From assembly GCF_002374315.1 (NCBI RefSeq), contig NZ_NWUX01000001.1, positions 372,001 through 436,000 of the forward strand: a stretch of DNA of 64,000 nt. The letters run 5' to 3'. The notes under the pieces are model-generated. The model made no database searches. It had not been told where the DNA came from and was given only the letters and a program-made list of their open reading frames with translations. The DNA is from Vreelandella nigrificans (GTDB taxonomy: Bacteria > Pseudomonadota > Gammaproteobacteria > Pseudomonadales > Halomonadaceae). The translations under genes were made by a program, and so were the position numbers. Below are positions 1 to 9,526 of the stretch, in pieces (position 1 is the stretch's first letter; each line of letters begins with the position of its first letter).

Positions 1-1102
1 CTACCTTAGAGGTTAGCTTCGCTGCAAAGTAGTAGCGCAAATACTCTGGGTTTAGGTGCTCTGCGTATGTGGCGGCTTTAATAAAGGTGCCACGTGATTT
101 TGACATCTTGGCGCCATCAACGGTAAGAAAGCCATGGCAGTTAACCGCAGTCGGGGTGCGCAGCTCGGCGCCGTGGAGCATGGCAGGCCAGAACAGTGCA
201 TGGAAGTAGACAATATCTTTACCGATAAAGTGGTAAATTTCAGCATTTGATCCTTTTTGCCAAAAGCTATCAAAATCAATGCCTTCACGATCACAAAGAT
301 TTTTAAAACTTGCTAGGTAACCAATCGGCGCATCAAGCCAGACATAGAAGTACTTGCCGGGAGCGTCTGGAATTTCAAAGCCAAAATAGGGGGCGTCCCG
401 GGAAATATCCCACTCGTTAAACCCTGATTCGAACCACTCCATAAGCTTATTGCGGATTTGCGGCTGTACGTGACCGTCGTTAATCCACTGCTGAAGAAAC
501 TCTGCAAAGTCAGGCAGCTTGAAGAAGTAGTGGGTCGAACTGCGCATCTCAGGGGTTGCACCTGAGATAGCTGAAACTGGATTGATCAAATCCGCAGGGG
601 TATACGTAGCGCCACACTTTTCGCAGTTGTCACCATACTGATCGTCTGCGCCGCATTTAGGGCAGGTGCCTTTAATAAAACGGTCCGCGAGAAACAGCCC
701 TTTTTGAGGGTCAAACATCTGTTCGACATCACGGGTAGCGATATGGCCTTTATCGCGCAGGCGCTTGTAGATCAACTCGCTAAAATAGCGGTTTTCATCG
801 GAATGCGTGGAGTGGTAGTTATCAAACCCAACACCAAAGCGGGCAAAGTCTTCTTGATGATCTTGGGAAACACGTTCGATCAGTGCCTCTGGCGTGATGC
901 CTTCCTGCTCAGCACGCAGCATGATGGCGGTGCCATGAGCATCATCGGCACATACGTAGTAGCACTGCTGACCACGACTTTTTTGAAAACGCACCCAAAT
1001 GTCTGTCTGGATGTACTCAAGCAGGTGACCAAGGTGAATAGCGCCATTCGCGTAGGGGAGAGCGCTCGTCACCAAAATGTTGCGCGGGGCAGTGTTGGAC
1101 AT
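1..1102 (-). CDS. metG: Methionyl-tRNA synthetase, N-terminal part (runs off the window)
   Basis: Charges tRNA-Met with methionine in the cytosol. The first 367 codons are inside the window and the gene continues past base 1. Visible class I signatures are HLGH at residues 23-26, a zinc knuckle with CPKC at about 146-149 and CEKC at about 159-162, and KMSKS at about 332-336. The four-cysteine knuckle fits the long E. coli-type enzyme. An in-frame ATG six codons upstream (1120) is possible, but a GGAAG Shine-Dalgarno lies at the right distance only for the ATG at 1102. Confidence 0.96.
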   Translation of the reverse strand, partial: MSNTAPRNILVTSALPYANGAIHLGHLLEYIQTDIWVRFQKSRGQQCYYVCADDAHGTAIMLRAEQEGITPEALIERVSQDHQEDFARFGVGFDNYHSTHSDENRYFSELIYKRLRDKGHIATRDVEQMFDPQKGLFLADRFIKGTCPKCGADDQYGDNCEKCGATYTPADLINPVSAISGATPEMRSSTHYFFKLPDFAEFLQQWINDGHVQPQIRNKLMEWFESGFNEWDISRDAPYFGFEIPDAPGKYFYVWLDAPIGYLASFKNLCDREGIDFDSFWQKGSNAEIYHFIGKDIVYFHALFWPAMLHGAELRTPTAVNCHGFLTVDGAKMSKSRGTFIKAATYAEHLNPEYLRYYFAAKLTSKV

Positions 1103-1254
1103 GGTGAATGATACTTCCATTTGGGTAATAACAAATAAATACGGCGAAGGGTAAATGCGCTTCGCCGGTAACGTAAATTGGTGCGTTAAGGCTATCTTAT
1201 CTAAAGACCATTTTAATTAAAGACAAGTCCTGCTTGCAGACGGCCTAAAGCGTA

Positions 1255-1536
1255 CTAGTAAAGCGCTTGCTCCTCTTGTACGACTTCGCGCAGCACGTCT
1301 AGAAACAGTTTGTCAGCATCTGAGTGTTCTGCGGGGTCTTCAGGAATGTGCACGCTTGTGGTGTCGGATATTTCGTTGGCGATGCGTGCCATTGCCGCAG
1401 GGCTGTTGCCTTCGGTCAGTTGCTGGCGGGCGATAGACAGAGACTGTTCAAGAATTTTGGGGTCTTGTAGCAGCTTGCGTATAAAACCGCGTAGCTCATT
1501 AATAATACGTGTTTTTTGAATTTCTGTTGCGGACAT
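1255..1536 (-). CDS. Conserved-looking hypothetical protein, 93 aa
   Basis: I do not recognise the family. The frame is open further upstream, but an AAGGAG Shine-Dalgarno eight bases before the ATG at 1536 fixes the start. The product is predicted soluble, helical and acidic toward its C-terminus, with no cysteines, membrane segment or signal peptide. It lies between the PlsC-like acyltransferase (minus, upstream) and metG (minus, downstream), with 127 bp before the former ends and 152 bp after its own stop, so it may be transcribed alone. No function can be assigned from sequence. Confidence 0.75.
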   Translation of the reverse strand: MSATEIQKTRIINELRGFIRKLLQDPKILEQSLSIARQQLTEGNSPAAMARIANEISDTTSVHIPEDPAEHSDADKLFLDVLREVVQEEQALY

Positions 1537-1663
1537 TAGGACTCTCCTTAAGACCGCGCTTGGTGAAACTGCCAAGCGGAGCAATTATTGTTTTGACCAT
1601 AGCACTTTTTTGGCTGCCGGGCATGTTCTGCGCGGCAGGAGGTCGTTGGCTATTCAGTTGCTG

Positions 1664-2845
1664 TTAAAGGGTTAATCGCCCTGCTTTATGCTTGACCGGG
1701 TTGGCATACTGCTCAAGCCAATAAGGCCTGAGGTTTTCGGGCACCTTGGCTAGACGTTCGTTGAAGCGCTCTCTATCTTGCCGAGTGATGGCTTTGCGCG
1801 CTACCAACTCAGGGGCTTCGCCCAGTGCCTCAAGAGCTAAGTAGTGACTGGGGAATAAGCGGTAGCCGCCAATCACCTGCCGATCTATTTCTGCAGCAAC
1901 TTCCCCAGGAGTAGCCATGTCGGAACTCACTGGGCTGCCAAACTTAAGTTGCACGCGCCCTTTTGAGCCGGTAATGCCCGAGACAATTGAGCGTATATCT
2001 TCATACTCACTTTTTGAGTAGCTGCCGAGAGTCGCGATATCGTGCAGCTCTTGGGCTTTTTGCAGATCGCAGGGGTCGTACTCATAGCTGATAGAGACGG
2101 GTACCAGCTTCAGTTCTGCAATGGCTTCACCAAAGACTATATCGCGCTCTGCATTGCGCTTTGCCATGATCAGCATCTTGATGATGGCTGGGTCGGTATG
2201 GTCAATACCGTTTTTGGCGCGTCCTTCCCGCTGGGCCATCCATATAGAGTGATGGTCAGCGGTGATAGAGTGACGAATGTAAGCTGACAACTGCTGGTAA
2301 GCTGCCAGCATGGCGCGTTTGCCACGTGCGCTGCGCGGCACAATAAAGCTTTTATTAAGCCGCATAAGATCGGTAACGTAGGGCTTTTTCAGCAGGTTGT
2401 CGCCAATCGCGATGCGCACCGTATCTCGGCCTGCTTGGTACAGAGCGTAATTAACGAATGCAGGGTCCAGCGATATATCGCGGTGATTACCAATAAATAA
2501 GTAAGCACTGTGGTCATCAAGCTTATCGAGCCCAGCAACATCAAAAGCATCCGTGGTGGTGCGAATCATCCGCTCCATGTAGCTGGCAATGCGCATTTGA
2601 AAATCACGCACGGTAGTAACGCCTTTTACCTCACGGCGCACGGCGTAACCCGCTAGACCGCGTGCGATAGGTGGTGCCCATTTGGCTAGACGCGGTAGGC
2701 GAAATTGCGTCAGCGCATCTAGTAGTTCGCCATCATGGGAAAGACGCGCAAGAACGTCTTTTACCTCGTGATCCATATAGGGCCGAATGTCGGCCCAGGG
2801 GTCATTAGCGGGGTCAGCGTTGGGTGCGTTATTGTGTAGAGTCAT
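1664..2845 (-). CDS. PlsC-like 1-acylglycerol-3-phosphate acyltransferase family protein
   Basis: 393-aa protein with the glycerophosphate acyltransferase core in its middle: FIGNHRDISLD at about residues 116-126 and a downstream FIVPRSARGKR block that corresponds to the substrate-binding region. The family transfers acyl chains to lysophosphatidate-like acceptors at the inner membrane. The usual HX4D catalytic spacing reads HX5D here (H-RDISL-D), unless the Asp directly after HR is used. There is no clear transmembrane helix, unlike classical PlsC. Acyltransferase membership is seen in sequence; the acceptor is unknown. Confidence 0.78.
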   Translation of the reverse strand: MTLHNNAPNADPANDPWADIRPYMDHEVKDVLARLSHDGELLDALTQFRLPRLAKWAPPIARGLAGYAVRREVKGVTTVRDFQMRIASYMERMIRTTTDAFDVAGLDKLDDHSAYLFIGNHRDISLDPAFVNYALYQAGRDTVRIAIGDNLLKKPYVTDLMRLNKSFIVPRSARGKRAMLAAYQQLSAYIRHSITADHHSIWMAQREGRAKNGIDHTDPAIIKMLIMAKRNAERDIVFGEAIAELKLVPVSISYEYDPCDLQKAQELHDIATLGSYSKSEYEDIRSIVSGITGSKGRVQLKFGSPVSSDMATPGEVAAEIDRQVIGGYRLFPSHYLALEALGEAPELVARKAITRQDRERFNERLAKVPENLRPYWLEQYANPVKHKAGRLTL

Positions 2846-2904
2846 GCGATCCGTTGGGTGTTAAGCAGAAATAAGTCGATGTTCAGCAGCAGCGTAGGTA
2901 CCGG

Positions 2905-3843
2905 TTAGGCTTCTTGCTGCGCAGCAGGTTCCCGCTGTGCTTCACCGCCGAGCCACTCTAACAAGCGGGTAACGTCGTCAGATAGCGCCTGAGCCATTAA
3001 AATAAAGTCGGTTTCCAGGCGTGCCAGGGCGTCATCACCATCGTCGGCGTGGTCAGCCTCTTCAATGAGAGCGTCGCCAAAACGCAGTGACTTAAGGGCT
3101 AAATCATCGTGGAGTACAAAGCTTAATCGGCCTTCTAAGCTGATGGCGAGTTTACTTGCTTGGCGGCCGCTTTCGAGCAGTTGCTGAATTTCATCACTAT
3201 CTAAGTCCACTTGGCGCGCTTTCAAAACACCATCGTCGCCTTTGGCTTTTAGTTCGACCTGATCCCCCAGCTGTAAGTCGCTCGGGCGGCTGGCAGGGTC
3301 GCCAAGCCATGTGGTCATGGCGCGTATGGGAAGCATTTGTGATGAGATTGGTGTGGCTTTTAAACTGCCAAGGGTTTCACGTAGCAAGTCGAGAATATCT
3401 TCAGCACGAGTACGAGAACTTGCATTCACGCCAATCAAATGGCGGCGAGTGTCCCACCATAGGTCAATTTTCTGGCTGCGTACAAATGCACGCGGAAGCA
3501 GAGCTTCAGTTACCTGCTCTTTAAGCGCAGTTTTCTCTTTACGCGATACTTTACGACCTTCGCTGGCTTCAATGTCAGCGACTTTTTCATCGACCTCTTC
3601 CTTGACTACTGAGGCGGGCAGTAAGCGCTCCTGGCGCAGTGCTGAAATCAGCCGATGTCCCTGGATTTCGTGCAGCAATTGCCCACTGCCTAAACGGCCT
3701 GCAGGCGCGGTCCAACCAAGGCGCCGGGCATCGGCATTTCCAAGGGGCTTGGCTGCATGGGTATCTAGTGCGCTTGCTAACGCTGAACTGTCCAGCTCAG
3801 GGGCGCCATGAAGGCGATATAAATGCAGGTGCTTAAACCACAT
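2905..3843 (-). CDS. rdgC: Recombination-associated protein RdgC
   Basis: RdgC is a ring-shaped dimeric DNA-binding protein of the nucleoid that limits RecA-driven recombination. The start MWFKHLHLYRL, the RLGWTAPAGR block and the central EVDEKVADIE segment match the family, and the 312-aa length is normal (about 300). The start is the ATG at 3843, because the frame upstream of it does not look like RdgC. The C-terminus carries an acidic, Ala/Glu-rich tail after the conserved part. It is a single gene, divergent from the thioesterase gene that follows. Confidence 0.96.
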   Translation of the reverse strand: MWFKHLHLYRLHGAPELDSSALASALDTHAAKPLGNADARRLGWTAPAGRLGSGQLLHEIQGHRLISALRQERLLPASVVKEEVDEKVADIEASEGRKVSRKEKTALKEQVTEALLPRAFVRSQKIDLWWDTRRHLIGVNASSRTRAEDILDLLRETLGSLKATPISSQMLPIRAMTTWLGDPASRPSDLQLGDQVELKAKGDDGVLKARQVDLDSDEIQQLLESGRQASKLAISLEGRLSFVLHDDLALKSLRFGDALIEEADHADDGDDALARLETDFILMAQALSDDVTRLLEWLGGEAQREPAAQQEA

Positions 3844-4030
3844 GTCACCAATCCTATTCAAAAGGTGGCACATTATGGCGAAAGCAAACCCTTCCTGCCA
3901 GCATCTCTGGGAATGTCGTAGCATTGCAGTCGTTTTAAACTTGTGTTTGATTGAGGGGTGGTTTTATTGGCGCAAGTGTTAGTCGTTCGGCCATCGTGGT
4001 CGCTTAACGTATTATTGATTAGGAGTAGCT

Positions 4031-4486
4031 ATGTCTGTCTCAGTTGCACAGTCTGTCTCGGTGGCACAGGTGAGTATGCGAGTGCGTGGCTATCACTTAG
4101 ATGGCTACGGCCATGTTAACAATGCACGCTATCTGGAGTTTATGGAGGAGGGGCGTTGGGCCTTTTTTGATGAACATCCACGCCTGATTAAACAGCTGTA
4201 TCAGGCAGGGCAGGCATTCGTAGTCGTCAACTTAAATATTGATTACCGTGCGGCGGCTGTGGAAGGAGACGACCTGCGCGTATTAACTGGCATTATTGGG
4301 GTGAGTGAGCGCAGTGCGGTTTGCCATCATTGCATTATCCGTAAGGATGGTACTCTCGTCGCCCAGGCAGACCTCACCTTTGTGCTGCTAGATATGCAGT
4401 TAAATAAGGCAGCCCCCATCGAGGGAGAAGTGAGGGAGGCGCTTGTATCTCTTGTAGTTAACAAACAGGCATTTTCTGCTCAATAA
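4031..4486 (+). CDS. Acyl-CoA thioesterase, 4HBT hotdog family (YbgC/FadM type)
   Basis: 151-aa hotdog-fold protein. The block YHLDGYGHVNNARYLEFMEEGR (about residues 21-42) is the signature of 4-hydroxybenzoyl-CoA-type thioesterases, with Asp24 as the probable catalytic residue. Such enzymes hydrolyse acyl-CoA thioesters in the cytosol. The start has a TAGGAG Shine-Dalgarno eight bases upstream. The N-terminus carries an extra imperfect duplication of SVSVAQ that precedes the fold. It stands alone, 150 bp before gyrA. The exact substrate cannot be read from the sequence. Confidence 0.85.
   Translation: MSVSVAQSVSVAQVSMRVRGYHLDGYGHVNNARYLEFMEEGRWAFFDEHPRLIKQLYQAGQAFVVVNLNIDYRAAAVEGDDLRVLTGIIGVSERSAVCHHCIIRKDGTLVAQADLTFVLLDMQLNKAAPIEGEVREALVSLVVNKQAFSAQ
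4034..4069 (+). repeat. 18-bp in-frame tandem duplication in the thioesterase N-terminus
   Basis: Two copies of an 18-bp unit (4034-4051 and 4052-4069) match at 16 of 18 positions and encode SVSVAQ twice, immediately after the start codon. Both differences are synonymous. The second copy could be a recent slippage product that lengthened the N-terminus without touching the hotdog domain. Confidence 0.85.
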
Positions 4487-4636
4487 TCTAAGGCGGCACC
4501 CCTGACTGCCCTTGGTGCTTATGCAGTGGTATGATGTCCAAGTATCTGCGCGCCGCTCTGTTGTAAGATTAAGGGCGGTATTTTTAAGCGCTTTCAACTC
4601 TCGCAGTGCCAATGCAGTGCAAAGGATCTGACTTTC

Positions 4637-7342
4637 ATGGGTGACATCGCCAGAGAAATCTTGCCCGTCAATATTGAAGACGAGCTCAAACAGTCGTACC
4701 TCGACTATGCGATGAGTGTCATTATCGGTCGCGCACTCCCTGATGTGCGTGACGGTCTTAAACCGGTTCACCGGCGCGTGCTGTTTGCCATGCATGAACT
4801 GGGTAATGACTGGAATAAACCGTACAAGAAGTCGGCGCGTGTCGTCGGCGATGTCATCGGTAAATACCACCCGCACGGTGACAGTGCGGTTTATGACACT
4901 ATCGTCCGTATGGCCCAGCACTTCTCAATGCGCCATGTACTGGTTGATGGCCAAGGTAACTTTGGTTCCATCGATGGCGATAGTGCAGCCGCAATGCGTT
5001 ACACAGAGGTGCGCATGGCGCGCCTTGCTCACGAGCTTTTGGCGGATCTTGAAAAAGATACTGTCGACTGGGTAGACAATTACGACGGCACTGAACGTAT
5101 TCCTGAGGTCATGCCGACGAAAGTCCCCAACCTGTTGATTAACGGGTCATCGGGTATTGCGGTGGGCATGGCCACCAATATTCCACCGCACAACATGCGG
5201 GAGGTAATTGATGGGTGTCTGGCGTTAATCGACGATTATACGCTCACCGTTGATGACCTCATGCAGTACATTCCCGGGCCTGATTTCCCCACCGGCGGCA
5301 TTATTAATGGTCGTGCAGGTATTTTAGATGCTTACCGCACCGGGCGTGGGCGTATTTATGTGCGCGCCTGCCACACCATTGAACATGATGATAAGAGTGG
5401 TCGGGATCACATCATTATCTCTGAGCTGCCTTATCAAGTGAATAAAGCGCGGCTGATTGAAAAAATCGCTGAGCTGGTCAAAGAGAAGAAGATTGAAGGC
5501 ATCGCTGAGCTGCGTGATGAGTCTGATAAAGATGGCTTGCGTGTAGTGATCGAGGTCAAGCGCGGTGAGTCTGGCGAGGTGGTGGTTAATAACCTGTTTG
5601 CCCAAACACAGCTGCAAAATGTGTTTGGTATCAATATGGTTGCCTTGGAAAATGGCCAGCCGCGCACGCTCAATCTTAAAGAGATGCTCGAAGCCTTTAT
5701 TCGCCACCGTCGTGAAGTGGTTACCCGCCGCACGTTGTTTGAGCTGAGGAAAGCTCGCGAGCGTGGTCATTTGTTAGAAGGCTTGGCAGTTGCCATCTCT
5801 AACATCGATGAAGTCATTGAGTTAATCAAGGCCTCTCCTAATGCGGCAGAAGCCCGTGAGAAGTTGTTAGCGAAAATCTGGCAGCCAGGGCAGGTCACGG
5901 CAATGCTAGAGCGTGCTGGCGCGACTTCTTGCAAGCCTGAAGATCTCGATGAAGGTTTTGGCCTTAACCCGTCAGCAACGGAGTACCGTTTATCGCCAGC
6001 TCAGGCTCAGGCGATTCTGGAGCTTCGCCTGCATCGTTTAACCGGTCTTGAGACCGAAAAACTGCTGGATGAGTACCTTACGATTCTAGAGAAAATTGCT
6101 GAATTCACGGCAATTTTGGCTTCTCCTGAGCGTTTGATGGAAGTGATTCGTGAAGAGCTGCACGCTGTGCGTGAACAGTTTGGTGATGACCGTCGGACTG
6201 AAATTCAAGCCAGCCACTTGGATCTTTCCATTGAAGATCTGATTACCGAAGAAGATATGGTGGTGACTGTATCCCGCTCTGGCTACGCGAAGACTCAGCC
6301 GTTGTCAGACTATCAGGCCCAGCGCCGTGGTGGCCGTGGCAAGTCAGCCACTGCCATGAAAGACGAAGATGTCATTGAGCACCTGTTAGTGGCATCTACC
6401 CACGATACCGTGTTGCTATTCTCGAATCGTGGCAAGGTTTACTGGCTGAAGGTTTATGAAATGCCCAATGCGAGCCGTGGTTCGCGTGGTAAGCCTCTGG
6501 TGAATATGTTGCCGCTTGAAGAGGGTGAGTCAGTCAACGCCATTCTACCTGTGCGCGATTATGACCCAGAGCACTACATCTTCTTCGCCACGGCAAACGG
6601 CACTGTTAAGCGGACTAGCCTTGAGCAGTTTTCACGTCCGCGTAGTGTTGGCTTGATCGCCATTGACCTCGAGGAGAACGATCGCTTAGTAGGGGCTGCC
6701 ATTACCTCCGGCTCGGATCACGCTATGTTGCTCTCATCGAATGGCAAAGCGATCCGCTTTGAAGAGGGCAATGTACGGGCTATGGGGCGCACGGCACGTG
6801 GTGTTCGTGGTATGCGCTTGGCGGATAGCGCCGAAGTAATCAGCCTGATTATTCCTAAGAGCCAGCAGATTGACGCTGAAGCGGATACAGAGGCTGATGC
6901 CGATGTGCAGGCTGAAGTGCAAGAACAAACCCAGTCAGAAGGTCAGATCTATATCTTGACCGCCAGTGAGAATGGCTACGGCAAGCGTACTCGCTTGGAA
7001 GAGTTCCCGCTGCGTGGTCGTGGTGGTCAGGGTGTCATTGCCATGCAAACCAGCGAACGTAATGGTGCGTTGGTAGCTGCTATGCAGGTTTATGATAGCG
7101 ATGAAATGATGCTGATTACTGACCGTGGCACCTTGGTGCGTACCCGCGTAGAAGAAGTGTCCACCACGTCACGGAACACCCAGGGTGTGATGCTGATTCG
7201 TTTAGGCAAAGAAGAAAAACTCGTAAAAACCGTTCGCGTTGATGAGCCAGTAGAAAGCGACTTTGAGGCGCTTGAAGAGGGCGAGTCAAGTGAAGTTGAA
7301 AATGGCGCACAGGAACCGGGTAGCGATGACACGTCATTATAA
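4637..7342 (+). CDS. gyrA: DNA gyrase subunit A
   Basis: 901-aa catalytic subunit of DNA gyrase, which with GyrB introduces negative supercoils. The catalytic Tyr is Tyr122 in [11 protein letters not shown]. The quinolone-resistance region has Ser83 and Asp87, the residues found in susceptible strains. The C-terminal beta-pinwheel begins near residue 540, with the GyrA-box QRRGGRGK at about 556-563. An extra Glu/Ala/Asp/Gln-rich stretch of about 28 residues (nt 6859-6942) interrupts the pinwheel between blades. The 3' end overlaps serC by 17 bp, so the two are probably translationally coupled in a supraoperon. Confidence 0.98.
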   Translation: MGDIAREILPVNIEDELKQSYLDYAMSVIIGRALPDVRDGLKPVHRRVLFAMHELGNDWNKPYKKSARVVGDVIGKYHPHGDSAVYDTIVRMAQHFSMRHVLVDGQGNFGSIDGDSAAAMRYTEVRMARLAHELLADLEKDTVDWVDNYDGTERIPEVMPTKVPNLLINGSSGIAVGMATNIPPHNMREVIDGCLALIDDYTLTVDDLMQYIPGPDFPTGGIINGRAGILDAYRTGRGRIYVRACHTIEHDDKSGRDHIIISELPYQVNKARLIEKIAELVKEKKIEGIAELRDESDKDGLRVVIEVKRGESGEVVVNNLFAQTQLQNVFGINMVALENGQPRTLNLKEMLEAFIRHRREVVTRRTLFELRKARERGHLLEGLAVAISNIDEVIELIKASPNAAEAREKLLAKIWQPGQVTAMLERAGATSCKPEDLDEGFGLNPSATEYRLSPAQAQAILELRLHRLTGLETEKLLDEYLTILEKIAEFTAILASPERLMEVIREELHAVREQFGDDRRTEIQASHLDLSIEDLITEEDMVVTVSRSGYAKTQPLSDYQAQRRGGRGKSATAMKDEDVIEHLLVASTHDTVLLFSNRGKVYWLKVYEMPNASRGSRGKPLVNMLPLEEGESVNAILPVRDYDPEHYIFFATANGTVKRTSLEQFSRPRSVGLIAIDLEENDRLVGAAITSGSDHAMLLSSNGKAIRFEEGNVRAMGRTARGVRGMRLADSAEVISLIIPKSQQIDAEADTEADADVQAEVQEQTQSEGQIYILTASENGYGKRTRLEEFPLRGRGGQGVIAMQTSERNGALVAAMQVYDSDEMMLITDRGTLVRTRVEEVSTTSRNTQGVMLIRLGKEEKLVKTVRVDEPVESDFEALEEGESSEVENGAQEPGSDDTSL

Positions 7343-8429
7343 CTTTTGTGCAGGGCCCGCGGCCCTGCCAGCTGCCGTGCTTGAGCGCGCGCGCAGTGAG
7401 CTGCTGGACTTTCACGGACGTGGTTTGTCCGTAATGGAGATGAGCCATCGTAGCGATGACTTCATTGCTATTGCTGAGCGCACTGAAGCCGACTTGCGGC
7501 AATTGCTGAGTATCCCCAGTAACTACAAGGTGTTGTTCCTCCAGGGTGGGGCCAGTATGCAATTCGCTATGCTGCCAATGAACCTGTTGGGTAAAGGGGG
7601 GAGTGCTAATTTTATCCAAACCGGTATTTGGGGTAAAAAAGCACTCGGTGAAGCTAAGCGGTTAGGCTATAGCTGCCATTTGGCGGGCTCCAGCGAAGCA
7701 AATGGTCACGTCGCGGTTCCTGAGCAGCATACGCTAGCGTTAAGCCGTGATGCGGCCTATCTGCACTATACGTCGAATGAGACCATTGGTGGTTTAGAGT
7801 TTAATTATACGCCGCAAGCTCAGTGTGCAGATGGCTCTGTGGTACCGCTGGTCTGCGATATGTCGTCGAATATTCTGTCTGGCCCGATTAATGTCGCTGA
7901 TTTTGGCGTTATCTATGCCGGTGCTCAAAAGAATATCGGCCCTGCAGGTTTAACACTGGTTATCGTACGTGACGATTTGCTTGGTAATGCGTTGCCTGGC
8001 ACACCCTCTCTGTTTGATTACCAGCTGCTTGCAGAAGCCGGTTCTATGGTGAACACGCCGCCTACCTATGCATGGTATTTGGCAGGGCTTGTCTTCCAAT
8101 GGCTAAAGGATGACATGGGTGGCCTTGACGCAATGGACGTCCTTAATCAGCGCAAAGCAGATAAGCTTTACGCAGCGATTGATGCCAGCGGCTTTTACAG
8201 CAATCCCATTGCGCCTCCTAACCGCTCACGTATGAATGTGCCTTTTGTGCTAGCAGATGCTGCATTAGATAAAGTGTTCTTAAATGAAGCTGATGAGGCA
8301 GGTCTGCTGAACTTGCAAGGTCATCGCAGCGTTGGTGGTATGCGTGCCAGCTTATATAACGCCGTGACTGAAGAAGCGGTCGATGCGTTAATCGCCTTTA
8401 TGGCGGATTTTGAACAACGAAGGGGCTAA
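7326..8429 (+). CDS. serC: Phosphoserine aminotransferase
   Basis: PLP enzyme (367 aa) converting 3-phosphohydroxypyruvate to phosphoserine; it also serves the pyridoxal phosphate pathway. Seen: [10 protein letters not shown] at the N-terminus, [17 protein letters not shown], and the PLP lysine in AQKNIGPAG. The ATG at 7326 lies inside the end of gyrA, and the next codons match the family N-terminus, so the longer open frame upstream is not used. Only 5 bp separate its stop from pheA. This order (serC before aromatic genes) is the classical gammaproteobacterial supraoperon. Confidence 0.97.
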   Translation: MTRHYNFCAGPAALPAAVLERARSELLDFHGRGLSVMEMSHRSDDFIAIAERTEADLRQLLSIPSNYKVLFLQGGASMQFAMLPMNLLGKGGSANFIQTGIWGKKALGEAKRLGYSCHLAGSSEANGHVAVPEQHTLALSRDAAYLHYTSNETIGGLEFNYTPQAQCADGSVVPLVCDMSSNILSGPINVADFGVIYAGAQKNIGPAGLTLVIVRDDLLGNALPGTPSLFDYQLLAEAGSMVNTPPTYAWYLAGLVFQWLKDDMGGLDAMDVLNQRKADKLYAAIDASGFYSNPIAPPNRSRMNVPFVLADAALDKVFLNEADEAGLLNLQGHRSVGGMRASLYNAVTEEAVDALIAFMADFEQRRG

Positions 8430-8434
8430 CCATC

Positions 8435-9526
8435 ATGTCCGATACGCCGATTGTTTTGGACGAATTACGTCAACGTATCGACCAGCTAGATGGCGATATT
8501 CTGCGCTTGATTAGTGAGCGAGCGAGCTGTGCCCAGCAGGTCGCCCAGGTTAAGCTTGCCCACGACAAAGATGCGGTGTTTTACCGGCCCGAGCGCGAAG
8601 CGCAGGTGCTGCGCCGCATTATGGCGCTTAATTCAGGCCCGCTGGATGCAGAAGAAATGGCGCGGCTATTTCGTGAAATCATGTCGGCGTGTCTCGCCCT
8701 TGAGCAGCCTATTAAAGTTGCTTATCTCGGTCCTGAGGGCACTTTTACTCAGCAAGCGGCGCTTAAACACTTTGGCGAAAGTGCGATTAGCCTGCCGATG
8801 GCTGCCATTGATGAAGTGTTCCGTGAAGTTGAAGCTGGGGCCGTGAACTACGGTGTAGTCCCCGTTGAGAACTCGACGGAAGGTGTCGTTAACCATACCC
8901 TCGATACCTTCATGGATTCTTCAATCAAGATTTGTGGTGAAGTAGTACTGCGTATCCACCACCACTTGTTGATTAGCGAAACAACGCGCAAGGATAAAGT
9001 GTCGCGGATTTACTCTCACCCACAATCATTCGGTCAATGTCGTAAGTGGTTGGATGCGCATTATCCCCATGCCGAGCGGGTGCCGGTTTCGTCAAATGCG
9101 GAGGCCGCAAAGCTTATCAAAACGGAGTGGCACAGCGCCGCCATTGCCGGTGATATGGCCGCTAAGCTATATGGGCTTGAACGTATTGCCGACAAGATTG
9201 AAGACCGTCCAGATAACTCGACGCGTTTCTTGATCATAGGTAATCAAGATGTGCCTATGTCAGGTGAGGACAAAACCTCGATAGTGGTTGCTATGCGTAA
9301 CCAGCCAGGGGCGTTGCACGATCTGTTAGAGCCTTTCCATCGCCATAAAATCGATTTAACACGTATTGAGACACGCCCTTCGCGTACAGGTGCCTGGAAC
9401 TACGTGTTCTTTATCGACTTCAAAGGTCATCGTGACGAGCCTCAAGTGGCAGCGGTGCTGGAAGAGGTCAAACTGCGTGCCTCTGAGTTACGGGTGCTGG
9501 GCTCTTACCCCCAGGGCGTGCTGTGA
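8435..9526 (+). CDS. pheA: Bifunctional chorismate mutase/prephenate dehydratase (P-protein)
   Basis: 363-aa enzyme of phenylalanine synthesis in the cytosol. Residues about 8-85 form an AroQ chorismate mutase (LRQRIDQLDGDILRLISER). About 93-270 form the prephenate dehydratase with the VPVENSTEGVV motif. The C-terminal ACT domain (about 280-355) carries GALHDLLEPF and the ESRP-type element IETRPSR, which in this family binds phenylalanine for feedback inhibition. The start follows AAGGGG at a suitable distance. Its TGA overlaps the GTG start of the next gene by 4 bp. Confidence 0.97.
   Translation: MSDTPIVLDELRQRIDQLDGDILRLISERASCAQQVAQVKLAHDKDAVFYRPEREAQVLRRIMALNSGPLDAEEMARLFREIMSACLALEQPIKVAYLGPEGTFTQQAALKHFGESAISLPMAAIDEVFREVEAGAVNYGVVPVENSTEGVVNHTLDTFMDSSIKICGEVVLRIHHHLLISETTRKDKVSRIYSHPQSFGQCRKWLDAHYPHAERVPVSSNAEAAKLIKTEWHSAAIAGDMAAKLYGLERIADKIEDRPDNSTRFLIIGNQDVPMSGEDKTSIVVAMRNQPGALHDLLEPFHRHKIDLTRIETRPSRTGAWNYVFFIDFKGHRDEPQVAAVLEEVKLRASELRVLGSYPQGVL

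Noticed and set aside
704-1111. 135-codon open frame opposite metG
   Set aside because: It runs antisense through the metG catalytic region, and its product has no family-like sequence.
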